Positions 1 to 5,956 of a DNA stretch of 8,564 nucleotides are shown piece after piece. Origin of the DNA: Thermodesulfobacteriota bacterium. GTDB taxonomy: Bacteria > Desulfobacterota > Desulfocorpusculales > Desulfocorpusculum. Below the pieces are notes generated by a model. That model did no database searches. It was not told the origin of the DNA and was given only the letters and a program-made list of their open reading frames with translations. The DNA is taken from positions 1 to 8,564 of the forward strand of contig JAPWUY010000051.1 of the NCBI GenBank assembly GCA_028275295.1, written 5' to 3'. The translations under genes and the position numbers were made by a program. The first letter of the stretch is position 1, and the number at the start of each line of letters is the position of its first letter.

Positions 1-377
1 GAGTAATCTTTCCAAGCCGAACCCGAAAGGTAGCCCCTCACTATGCACTCCACGGGAAGAGGCTTCGCCTTCCTGACCCACATGGCCCTGCCTTGGAGCT
101 GTTCCCTATATGGGTGACATTCCGGGGGAAATTCTTCCACATCAGTGGATATCAGATGATTGGGCACTATGGAGCTCGTCTCCTTGAACCAGAAGGCCGA
201 AATCTGTGTGAGAATCTTTCCCTTGTCGGGGATGGGCTCCTTCATCACCACATCGAAGGCCGATACCCTGTCTGTGGCGACAATGAGAAGAGTATCGCCC
301 ATTTCGTATATGTCCCTGACCTTTCCTCTCCCCAGGAGTTTGAGCCCGGGAAAATGAGTCTCTCTCAGGCCTTCCAT
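1..377 (-). CDS. purC: Phosphoribosylaminoimidazole-succinocarboxamide synthase (SAICAR synthetase), N-terminal part
   Basis: Cytosolic purine-biosynthesis enzyme that joins CAIR and aspartate with ATP to give SAICAR. Reading leftward from an ATG at 377-375 gives 125 residues that run off the window edge with no stop. Family motifs are clear: the nucleotide-binding start GRGKVRDIY (residues 16-24), [10 protein letters not shown] (33-42), [12 protein letters not shown] (49-60), [17 protein letters not shown] (94-110) and the substrate-binding [12 protein letters not shown] (111-122). The [14 protein letters not shown] style resembles the long PurC type of roughly 290-300 residues (as in yeast ADE1) more than the short E. 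coli type, so about 40% is visible. The frame is open upstream to a TGA but has no earlier ATG, GTG or TTG, so 377 is the start. A GGAGGAG stretch lies about 10-12 bases upstream. It follows larA by 88 bases with no terminator seen, so co-transcription is possible, but its role is probably housekeeping. The family call is secure. Confidence 0.95.
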   Translation of the reverse strand, partial: MEGLRETHFPGLKLLGRGKVRDIYEMGDTLLIVATDRVSAFDVVMKEPIPDKGKILTQISAFWFKETSSIVPNHLISTDVEEFPPECHPYREQLQGRAMWVRKAKPLPVECIVRGYLSGSAWKDY

Positions 378-465
378 GGTCTTCGCTGTCTCCTCCTCTT
401 CGATTTGTCTTGGCCCGTGCGAAAGATGAGCCGTCTGTGCAGGTGGGTCTGCTCAGATCCACGAT

Positions 466-1785
466 CTAGTGTCTCTCTGGCTCGCGGAAGCTAAGTGTAC
501 CAGTCGATCCGTCTTCTGTAAAGCGCTGATCCAAAGGAAGGGTCTCCGGCGCATGGGTGAGAACGGATACCCTGGCTTCCTTTCCCTGGGATTTGAAAGC
601 CATCCTAAGTGCCTCGTTCACATCCCGAGCGTGAAGGAAGCCCAAGAGCTCCTTCTCCTTCCTCCCTATACCCTCGGAGACCATTATCACCGTGGCCTTT
701 TGCCTGACCTTGGCCCAGGCTATGGCCAGGGCCGCTGCCACACCGCTTCTTATCTTCCCCTCCCTGTAAGCCTCCTCTATCTTCTCGGCTGGCAAGCCCG
801 CAAAGCCCAGTATGCTCCCGTGGACTGGCGATACCCCTTCAGGAGCTGGAGTGAGTATGACGATGGCTCCTCCTCGTCTCACCATCTTTGCTGCGGGATA
901 GAGGGACTTGTGTGATTGCCAGAAGTCTATTTCGCAGGGAAATGAATTGGCAATGACTATATCTGGGGTCTCGTTGAGCGGGATCCCGTAGATCTCCTTG
1001 GCCAACTTGACCCCTTCGCGGAATGCCGCCTTCGTTTCCCCGAAAAATACACCGGCAATCTCTCCACCACTTGTCATCACAACATTCAGTATGGTGCGCA
1101 TCCCAACCCTTCTCGCTATCTCGTCCATCTCCCTCCGGACTGGATTGTCCTCGGATCCCAGAAGGGTGTCTTCCCCTCTTGTGGAAAGGAGGTGAGTCTC
1201 CGCTGTCGTCACTTCCCCGCAAATCCCTGGCTGAACTATCTTGGATGATCCAGAGAATCCCGATATATGATGGGGCACGATGGCTCCAATGCCTATGATC
1301 ACATCCGCCTCGAGTGCAACTTTGTTCACCATTATGGGGGTCCCTTGCTCCGAAAGCCCCATGTCCACCAGTTGCTTTGGGTCCCTCCACTCATGGTTGA
1401 AGACCTTGTGAGCTTTGAAGACCTCCTCTCCAACCTTGGCCTCCATCTCCTTCCTGGTCATGGGCCTATGTGTTCCAAGGGCCATGAGGATGGAGATCCC
1501 CTCTCTTGGGACCCCGCAATCCCTCAAGACATCCAGAAGGGGTGGAAGGAGCCTTCTCGTTGGGGTGAGCCTCGTGTTGTCATCGGTCAAAATCAGGACC
1601 CTATCCGATGGCCGAATCCATTCCCAGGGGGGAGGTTGTCCCCAAGGGTTGGAGATAGAGCGTCTCAGTGCCTCATCCAGGTTGGCCAGGGGCTCATGGG
1701 CCTTTGGACTCATTACCTGGCAAAGATTATCGTCCGGGATGTCCACAATAATTTCCTTCCCACCGTAAGGAAGTTTCAATCTCAT
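466..1785 (-). CDS. larA: LarA-family nickel-dependent 2-hydroxyacid racemase (DUF2088 type)
   Basis: A 439-residue member of the lactate racemase family, which interconverts enantiomers of 2-hydroxy acids by hydride transfer using a nickel-pincer (PTTMN) cofactor. Residues known from Lactiplantibacillus plantarum LarA can be matched with nearly constant offset: Asp69 and Arg72 in the DNTR motif (LarA Asp72, Arg75), His106 in GTHRP (His108), His172 (His174), Lys182 in SGSSKIVQPGI (the cofactor-linked Lys184), His198 in TTAETH (nickel ligand His200), and Gln290 and Lys293 in FWQSHK (Gln295, Lys298). The expected Tyr294 is Trp289 here, which hints at a substrate other than lactate. Length fits the family. 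The cofactor genes larB, larC and larE are not in the window. It lies 16 bases after dctM and is surely in that operon; its ribosome site is weak (GAGG abutting the ATG), so translational coupling is likely. Family assignment is secure; the substrate is unknown (lactate, malate, hydroxyglutarate and other acids are all used in this family). Confidence 0.88.
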   Translation of the reverse strand: MRLKLPYGGKEIIVDIPDDNLCQVMSPKAHEPLANLDEALRRSISNPWGQPPPWEWIRPSDRVLILTDDNTRLTPTRRLLPPLLDVLRDCGVPREGISILMALGTHRPMTRKEMEAKVGEEVFKAHKVFNHEWRDPKQLVDMGLSEQGTPIMVNKVALEADVIIGIGAIVPHHISGFSGSSKIVQPGICGEVTTAETHLLSTRGEDTLLGSEDNPVRREMDEIARRVGMRTILNVVMTSGGEIAGVFFGETKAAFREGVKLAKEIYGIPLNETPDIVIANSFPCEIDFWQSHKSLYPAAKMVRRGGAIVILTPAPEGVSPVHGSILGFAGLPAEKIEEAYREGKIRSGVAAALAIAWAKVRQKATVIMVSEGIGRKEKELLGFLHARDVNEALRMAFKSQGKEARVSVLTHAPETLPLDQRFTEDGSTGTLSFREPERH

Positions 1786-1801
1786 TCCTCGTTCTTTCCG
1801 T

Positions 1802-3085
1802 TTATTGGCTTCCCATGAAGAGCTTGGGGAGAAAGGTGCTCAACCACGGGATATAAGTGACTAACCCCAGAACCGCCAAAGCGACCAGGAAAGGCGGCCA
1901 AATAGCCCTGGCCAGGGAGTCCATGGATATCTTGGCTATGCCGCATACCGCGAAGAGAACCGCTCCCACAGGAGGTGTGATCAGCCCCAGGACCAGGTTG
2001 AGACATATTATTATTCCCAAGTGCACAGGGTCTATTCCGAAAGCCGTTGCCAGGGGAGCCAGGATGGGTGTCACTATAACGAGGGCAGGTGCTGTCTCGA
2101 TGGGTATCCCCAAAATGAGCAGGAAGATGTTCACCAGGAGCAGGATGAGATAGGGTGAAGTGGTTATCCCCGACATCCACTCCAGGAGAAGCTGGGGGAT
2201 CTGGTCCGCTGCCACTATCCAGGCAAAGGGCTCGGACATGGCAATGAGGAGCATGACCATTCCCGACTCGAGCCCTGACTTCAGGAGCACATCCGGCATG
2301 TCTTTGAGCTTGAGCCTCCTGTATACGAGGGAACCCACAAACGTGGCGTACACCACAGCCACACCCGCCGCCTCAGTGGGAGTGAACGCCCCTGTCAAGA
2401 TACCGCCCATTATGACCAGTGGCATGAAAAGCGCCGGGAATGCCCTCCATCCAGCTCTCGCGATCTCCTTGACAGTGGGTCTGGGGTCTCTGGGATACGA
2501 TTTTCTGGATGCGACCACGTACATATAGACCATGAGCCCCAGGCCCAGAAGCAATCCTGGGAAGACCCCTCCCAGGAACAATGCCGCTATGGAGACCCCG
2601 GCCGAGACCCCGTAAATGATGAAAGGAATGCTAGGTGGGATTATGGGACCCATGCAGGATGCGACACAGGTGAGAGCGGCACTTATGTCGTCGTCGTATC
2701 CTGCCTGTTTCATTGCCGGGATCATCACCACACCTATTGCCACTGCTGTGGCCACTGCCGCCCCTGAAATGGCCGCAAAGACCGCACAAGCAAGGATGGT
2801 GGCAAGTCCCAATCCTCCTCTCACATGGCCGAGAAGCAGACGGGTGAATCGGACCAGATCAGGGGTTATGCCCCCCGCGTTCATCAGGTTTCCCGCAAGA
2901 ATGAAAAGGGGAACCGCGAGAAGCGGGAAGCTTGCAAGCCCGCCGAAAGTGGTCTGAACCAGTGTAGTGAGGGGAATGTTTCCGCTCACGAGGGCGTAGA
3001 CCAGGGAGCATCCGCCCAAGGCCACGACTATGGGGGCAGCCACAAGGAGAAGGAAAACGAAAGAGATGGCGAAGACCAGGATCAT
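1802..3085 (-). CDS. dctM: TRAP transporter large permease subunit (DctM family)
   Basis: Inner-membrane ion-coupled subunit of a tripartite ATP-independent periplasmic transporter; it forms the transport path together with the small subunit. The 427-residue length is typical, and the protein is almost entirely hydrophobic helices, about 11-12 segments. DctM signatures are in order: FPLLAVPLFILAGNLMNAGGI (53-73, ending in the AGNLM..GGI motif), GHVRGGL (86-92), VFAAISGAA (102-110), MIPAMKQAGYD (121-131) and GPIIPPSIPF (146-155). The second repeat half carries matching re-entrant motifs around GGILTGAFTPTEAAGVAV and LGLITPPVG. The start codon overlaps the end of dctQ by 4 bases (3082-3085), the normal translationally coupled arrangement. 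larA follows after 16 bases. Substrate specificity cannot be read from this subunit. Confidence 0.95.
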   Translation of the reverse strand: MILVFAISFVFLLLVAAPIVVALGGCSLVYALVSGNIPLTTLVQTTFGGLASFPLLAVPLFILAGNLMNAGGITPDLVRFTRLLLGHVRGGLGLATILACAVFAAISGAAVATAVAIGVVMIPAMKQAGYDDDISAALTCVASCMGPIIPPSIPFIIYGVSAGVSIAALFLGGVFPGLLLGLGLMVYMYVVASRKSYPRDPRPTVKEIARAGWRAFPALFMPLVIMGGILTGAFTPTEAAGVAVVYATFVGSLVYRRLKLKDMPDVLLKSGLESGMVMLLIAMSEPFAWIVAADQIPQLLLEWMSGITTSPYLILLLVNIFLLILGIPIETAPALVIVTPILAPLATAFGIDPVHLGIIICLNLVLGLITPPVGAVLFAVCGIAKISMDSLARAIWPPFLVALAVLGLVTYIPWLSTFLPKLFMGSQ

Positions 3086-3654
3086 CTCCCATCGTCCCTT
3101 TTAAATTCCACGAGGAGCGTGAGAAACTCTTCCAATGTGACCGAAAACATGATGAAGAAACCAACAGGGATAGAGGCATAGGGAATGCTCATAATCAGTC
3201 CCATGGCCGGAGATGTCTGCTTGAAATTGTAGAGAGTCTGGTACGACCCCCATGCCACCATGACTCCATAGAAAAAAAGAGAGAACGAATATCCCACGCC
3301 CCTGAGAAGCCAGGAAAGCTTTTTGGGCACTGCCTCGACCAGAGATGTCACGGCTACCTGGTAACCTTTCCTCAACCCCACAGCCCCGCCCAACATGGAT
3401 GCCCAAGCAAGGGAATAGATGGCCACCTCTCCAGACCAGACCGTCATTTTCCCAAAAATATACCTCCCCGCCACCTCGTAAGGGACAACAATCGCTATGA
3501 TCGCGATGAAAAGCATTGTCCCCCATGATCCCGCCTTCACGAGGAAGTGATTGAATCTCCGAAGACCGTCCATTTTTCCGTCAAAAACCTCCCGGGCCTC
3601 GCCCTCATCCATGGGGTCAGAAGGGTGCCTCCGGGAGATGGGATGCGGCCTCAT
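3082..3654 (-). CDS. dctQ: TRAP transporter small permease subunit (DctQ family)
   Basis: Four-helix membrane partner of DctM. The core includes WGTMLFIAIIAIVVPYEVAG, then RYIFGKMTVWSGEVAIYSLAW with the conserved R-Y-x-F and W-x-x-E positions, and GGAVGLRKGYQVAV, the usual DctQ loop after helix 2; two more hydrophobic stretches follow. The start is uncertain. The first ATG (3654) has GGGAG about 10 bases upstream and gives 190 residues with an unusually long polar N-terminus. An internal ATG at 3573 gives a 163-residue protein beginning MDGLRRFNHFLVK, which looks like a normal DctQ N-terminus but has only a weak ribosome site; a third ATG at 3612 is poorly supported. It overlaps dctM by 4 bases. 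It is separated from dctP by 70 bases that hold a strong stem-loop, suggesting that the binding protein is expressed more than the permease. Confidence 0.92.
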   Translation of the reverse strand: MRPHPISRRHPSDPMDEGEAREVFDGKMDGLRRFNHFLVKAGSWGTMLFIAIIAIVVPYEVAGRYIFGKMTVWSGEVAIYSLAWASMLGGAVGLRKGYQVAVTSLVEAVPKKLSWLLRGVGYSFSLFFYGVMVAWGSYQTLYNFKQTSPAMGLIMSIPYASIPVGFFIMFSVTLEEFLTLLVEFKRDDGR

Positions 3655-3675
3655 CCAAAAGGCTCTCCCGGGCTT

Positions 3676-3724
3676 GGGTCGAGGAGGCCCCTTTCATCCC
3701 TTTCAAAGGGGCCTCCTCGGACCC
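3676..3724 (-). promoter_or_regulatory. Strong intercistronic stem-loop between dctP and dctQ
   Basis: Arms CGAGGAGGCCCCTTT (3680-3694) and AAAGGGGCCTCCTCG (3705-3719) are perfectly complementary over 15 pairs around a 10-base loop. Four more pairs (3676-3679 with 3721-3724) form across one unpaired base at 3720, giving a stem of about 19 pairs. In the minus-strand transcript the structure begins at the base after the dctP stop codon and ends about 6 bases before the presumed dctQ ribosome site. No T-run follows on either strand, so it is not a classical rho-independent terminator. By analogy with other binding-protein transporter operons it probably protects the dctP message from 3' decay or partly attenuates downstream translation (inference). 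Confidence 0.8.
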
Positions 3725-4723
3725 TCACTTGGCATTCATTATCTCCTCGATCTGGCTTCTGGGGAACTGACTCGAGAACTCGTCGTAAACTGGAGACATG
3801 GCCCTCTTGAAGCTATCCCTGTCCACATCGCGCACCACCGTGACCCCTTTTGTCTCCATCTCTTTCAACTTTTCCTCTTCCGCATCCCTGTTGATTTTCC
3901 TTTGAAACTGGGCCACTTCCAGAGCGGTCTTCAGGAAGATTTCCTGATCCTCTTTGGGCATGGCCTCGAAGAGCTTCTTGTTGATGAGGAGCAGAGCCGG
4001 TGAGTAAACGTGGGCCGTAAAGGAGAAGTACTTCTGCCCTGCCTCCCATAACTTTGTGCTGTGGATCACAGCGACGGGATTCTCCTGGCCATCTATTACC
4101 CTTTGTTGCAAGGCCGTGAACACTTCCCCCCAGGCCATGGGCGTGGGGTTCAGACCCGCTGCCTTCCAAGCTGCGAGGTGAACCTTGTTCTCCATGGTCC
4201 GAATCTTTAGACCTCTCGCATCCTCCACATTTCTCACTGGTTTCTTGCTATTGGTCAGGTGCCTGAATCCATTTTCCCAGAAGGCCAGTCCCTTGAGATT
4301 GGCCTTTTCGAAGTCGTCCAGGAGCCTCCTCCCTATTGGGCCGTCGAGAACTGAGTCAACGTGTTGGTAATCCCGAAAGAGAAAGGGAAAATCCAGTATG
4401 TTTATGGAAGGGCTGAAACCACCCATGGGCCCCGTCGAGGTGACAAGAAGGTCTATGGCCCCCTGCTGAACCCCTTCGGTCATCTCCCTTTCCCCTTTAC
4501 CCAGCTGTCCTGCGGGATAGATCTTTATCTCTATGCGACCTTGTGTCCTTTCCTTTATGAGGTCCGCAAACTTCTTGGCTCCCACATTGTAAGGGTGATC
4601 CATAGGGGTGGCGGAGGCCAGCTTCATGGTGGCCTTGTACTGGGCCGAAGCCGTGCCTCCAAAGGTGCATGCCACAAGGGCCGCGAGAGACCACAAGAGA
4701 ATCTTTGCCATCTTTGTCCTCAT
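3725..4723 (-). CDS. dctP: TRAP transporter solute-binding protein (DctP family)
   Basis: Periplasmic receptor that captures an organic acid and delivers it to DctQM. The 332-residue precursor has a clear Sec signal: basic MRTKMAK, hydrophobic core to about residue 24, and cleavage after ASA (27/28). Mature motifs match the family: ASATPMDHPYNVGAKKFAD (37-54), KIYPAGQLGKGEREMTEGVQQGAIDL (67-92), LDFPFLFRD (110-118), GLKIRTMEN (171-179) with Arg175 at the position of the conserved carboxylate-binding arginine, PMAWGEVFTALQQRVIDGQENP (195-216) with the Asn215 position, and a C-terminal charged helix. Start 4723 has GGGAGGG about 8 bases upstream; an alternative start at Met5 would shorten only the basic n-region. 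It follows panB by 66 bases. The arginine predicts a carboxylate ligand; which one cannot be read from sequence, though the neighbours favour a 2-hydroxy or 2-oxo acid. Confidence 0.95.
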   Translation of the reverse strand: MRTKMAKILLWSLAALVACTFGGTASAQYKATMKLASATPMDHPYNVGAKKFADLIKERTQGRIEIKIYPAGQLGKGEREMTEGVQQGAIDLLVTSTGPMGGFSPSINILDFPFLFRDYQHVDSVLDGPIGRRLLDDFEKANLKGLAFWENGFRHLTNSKKPVRNVEDARGLKIRTMENKVHLAAWKAAGLNPTPMAWGEVFTALQQRVIDGQENPVAVIHSTKLWEAGQKYFSFTAHVYSPALLLINKKLFEAMPKEDQEIFLKTALEVAQFQRKINRDAEEEKLKEMETKGVTVVRDVDRDSFKRAMSPVYDEFSSQFPRSQIEEIMNAK

Positions 4724-4789
4724 CTCAGTTCCCTCCCTTCTGAGGTGTGAGTGGTGAGACCCTTCGTTAGGCCTCCTTTCTTTCCTGAT

Positions 4790-5656
4790 CTATCCCTTCC
4801 TCCAATTCTTGACCGCCTCCTCCAACTTCGATGCCTCGCCCTCGAGCATGGAGTAAGAGTGCTCAGGTCCTGGAAACTTCCTCTGCCTCACCTCCTCGGC
4901 ATACTCCCTGAAGGCCCTCACCATCTCCTGTCCTAAGTTCGCATATCTCTTCACGAATTTAGGGGTGAAGGCCTGGAAAATTCCCAAGATGTCACTGCAG
5001 ATCATCACCTCTCCATCTGTGTGCACACCTGCCCCTATTCCGTAGACGGGTATCTTGAGGGTGTCCCTTATGAGCTTTGTGACCTCTGGTGGCACAGCTT
5101 CCACCAAAAGGGCAAAAGCTCCAGCTTCCTCTACCGCTACGGCGTCCTCCAACAATTCCATGGCCGACTCAGCGGTTCTTCCTTGGGCCTTGAACCCTCC
5201 GAGTTGGCCAGAACTCTGGGGAGTGAGACCTATGTGGCCCATGACCAACATCCCACCGTCCGATATGGCCCTGATCTGAGGGCAAACCCTCCTACCCCCT
5301 TCCAATTTTATGGCGTCAACTCTGGCTTCCTTGAAGAACCTTCCTGCATTCCTCACGGCCTCTTCGACGCTCACCTGATAAGAGAGAAAGGGCATATCCC
5401 CTATGACGAAGGTATTGGGGGCTCCCCTCCTCACGGCCTCGGAGTGGACTATGCACTGCTCCATGGTCACGGGGATCGTGCCCTCGTATCCGTAAATGCA
5501 CATGCCCATGGAGTCTCCCACGAGAAGCATGTCCATTCCGGCCTGCTCGGCGAAATACGCTGTCCAATAATCATACGCTGTTATCCAGGCAACCTTCTTT
5601 CCTTCTTCTTTCATCCGCTGGAGTTCCCACCTTCCTAGTTTCTTCCTCTGGGTCAT
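4790..5656 (-). CDS. panB: PanB-family 3-methyl-2-oxobutanoate hydroxymethyltransferase
   Basis: Cytosolic (beta/alpha)8-barrel enzyme that normally transfers a hydroxymethyl group from 5,10-methylene-tetrahydrofolate to 2-oxoisovalerate, giving ketopantoate. The chosen start (5656, 288 residues) has AAGGAG with ideal spacing. A frame-open upstream ATG at 5704 would add 16 residues but lies at the predicted transcription start. Key residues are present: metal ligands Asp48 (VGDSMG), Asp87 (IGDMPF) and Glu119 (IKLEGG), Ser49, Lys117, His141 in GHIGLTPQ, GGFKAQGR (153-160), the catalytic glutamate Glu186 in LVEAVP, and GIGAG (206-210). The loop after Asp48 reads GMCIYGYEGTIPVTMEQ rather than the commoner GYDSTLPVT form, and a charged tail of about 18 residues follows the usual EHSY end. 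It is first in the operon with the TRAP and LarA genes, and no panC, panD or panE is nearby. The fold and chemistry are secure; the physiological direction and substrate are open. Confidence 0.9.
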   Translation of the reverse strand: MTQRKKLGRWELQRMKEEGKKVAWITAYDYWTAYFAEQAGMDMLLVGDSMGMCIYGYEGTIPVTMEQCIVHSEAVRRGAPNTFVIGDMPFLSYQVSVEEAVRNAGRFFKEARVDAIKLEGGRRVCPQIRAISDGGMLVMGHIGLTPQSSGQLGGFKAQGRTAESAMELLEDAVAVEEAGAFALLVEAVPPEVTKLIRDTLKIPVYGIGAGVHTDGEVMICSDILGIFQAFTPKFVKRYANLGQEMVRAFREYAEEVRQRKFPGPEHSYSMLEGEASKLEEAVKNWRKG

Positions 5657-5670
5657 GAAGATCTCCTTGG
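5654..5670 (-). promoter_or_regulatory. Ribosome binding site that sets the panB start
   Basis: On the minus strand the order is CCAAGGAGATCTTC then ATG. The AAGGAG core sits 7-8 bases before the start at 5656. It is much better placed than anything before the in-frame ATG at 5704 and therefore decides the shorter 288-residue protein. Confidence 0.8.
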
Positions 5671-5707
5671 GCTTTGTGATTGGATTGTTCCTTCGAGGGA
5701 CCATGAA

Positions 5708-5737
5708 AAGGTATCCTCACCATGAGTCCATTGTCAA
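5708..5737 (-). promoter_or_regulatory. Candidate sigma-70 promoter for the panB-dctPQM-larA unit
   Basis: On the minus strand a perfect -35 box TTGACA (plus-strand 5732-5737) is followed by an 18-base spacer and TACCTT (5708-5713), which keeps the T, A and final T of the -10 consensus. Transcription would begin near 5701, about 45 bases before the panB ATG, leaving a short leader with the AAGGAG site. The -35 box is convincing and the -10 box is weak. No stronger pair was seen in this gap for the leftward genes. Confidence 0.45.
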
Positions 5738-5762
5738 GAAACCGATGACTCCTCGACCTCCC

Positions 5763-5790
5763 TTGGAATCCTTGCCCCATGGGGTAGAAT
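5763..5790 (+). promoter_or_regulatory. Candidate sigma-70 promoter for glcDF
   Basis: TTGGAA (5763-5768, 4 of 6 consensus bases) is followed by a 16-base spacer and TAGAAT (5785-5790, 5 of 6). The predicted start is near 5797, which places the 12-codon leader ORF and its SD, plus the later stem-loops, inside a leader of about 157 bases. The -10 box is directly abutted by the palindrome listed next. Assigned by eye only. Confidence 0.5.
5775..5784. promoter_or_regulatory. Candidate operator: palindrome in the glcD promoter spacer
   Basis: CCCCATGGGG is a perfect 10-base palindrome lying between the proposed -35 and -10 boxes and touching the -10 box. Its position would suit a repressor or a spacer-distorting activator. 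It is short, so chance is a real alternative. The regulator is not in the window. Confidence 0.35.
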
Positions 5791-5824
5791 ACGAAATGGG
5801 TGTCCCCTTGAGGGGGAGGACCTG

Positions 5825-5863
5825 ATGTCTAGGTCTCGTGAACTGCTGTGGTGGGAGTCGTGA
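5825..5863 (+). CDS. Putative 12-residue leader peptide with tandem Trp codons
   Basis: ATG at 5825 opens a 12-codon frame, MSRSRELLWWES, ending in TGA at 5861-5863. A GGAGG core (5815-5819) lies 5 bases before the ATG, as good as the sites of the real genes here. The frame is within the predicted 5' leader of glcD, starting about 28 bases after the proposed transcription start. Two consecutive TGG codons (5849-5854) lie just before the stop, an arrangement seen in leader peptides of amino-acid-responsive attenuators. Part of its SD can pair with TCCCC at 5803-5807 in a small hairpin. Nothing proves it is translated; a chance ORF in purine-rich DNA is the main alternative. Confidence 0.35.
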   Translation: MSRSRELLWWES

Positions 5864-5937
5864 AATGGGGTCTCATAGGGAGAGATCCCACAGGTGGCCT
5901 TGAGACCTGGGAATCACAAGGCCCACAATGTGGGCCT
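5846..5937 (+). promoter_or_regulatory. Putative alternative-pairing region in the glcD leader
   Basis: Four segments can pair in competing ways. Segment 1 (5846-5856, covering the Trp codons) can pair with TCCCACAG at 5886-5893, with a 3-base bulge. GTGGCCTTG (5894-5902) can pair with CAAGGCCCAC (5917-5926), with one bulge. Segment 3 (5919-5927) can instead pair with TGTGGGCCT (5929-5937). The 2:3 and 3:4 pairings exclude each other. No U-run follows, so any control would be translational or structural, not an intrinsic terminator. Spotted by eye, without energy calculation. Confidence 0.3.
5919..5937. repeat. 19-base perfect palindrome upstream of glcD
   Basis: AGGCCCACA, one central A, then TGTGGGCCT: 9-base arms with exact complementarity. 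It ends 5 bases before the AAGGAGG ribosome site of glcD. As DNA it would suit a dimeric regulator. As RNA it would form an 8-pair hairpin with a 3-base loop close to the 30S binding area. Confidence 0.6.
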
Positions 5938-5942
5938 CGGGC

Positions 5943-5956
5943 AAGGAGGGGACATG
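5943..5956 (+). promoter_or_regulatory. Ribosome binding site that sets the glcD start
   Basis: AAGGAGG (5943-5949) lies 4 bases before the ATG at 5954-5956, near-perfect complementarity to the 16S tail. The frame is open further upstream to a GTG at 5894, but that start lies inside the palindromic leader and has no comparable site, so 5954 is preferred. Confidence 0.85.

Noticed and set aside
142..462. 106-codon minus-strand ORF overlapping the purC region
   Set aside because: It is out of frame with the purC reading, which carries clear family motifs; its product is low-complexity and resembles nothing.
1267..1818. 183-codon plus-strand ORF antisense to larA
   Set aside because: It lies opposite the LarA active-site segments and spans the larA-dctM junction; no domain recognised.
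3676..3724. Reading the dctP-dctQ hairpin as a rho-independent terminator
   Set aside because: No T-run follows on either strand, and the transporter genes downstream depend on readthrough.
5021..5638. 205-codon plus-strand ORF antisense to panB
   Set aside because: It lies opposite the conserved catalytic core of PanB. No recognisable motif, and a composition typical of antisense shadow.
5657..5704. 16-residue N-terminal extension of PanB from ATG 5704
   Set aside because: The site lies at the predicted transcription start, and the internal ATG at 5656 has a far better AAGGAG site.
5803..5817. Small hairpin TCCCC-TTGAG-GGGGA as an independent regulatory element
   Set aside because: Only 5 pairs in GC-rich sequence; mentioned only as possible partial masking of the leader-ORF SD.
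5894..5953. Upstream GTG start adding 20 residues to GlcD
   Set aside because: No ribosome site precedes it; the added stretch lies in the palindromic leader, while ATG 5954 has AAGGAGG at good spacing.
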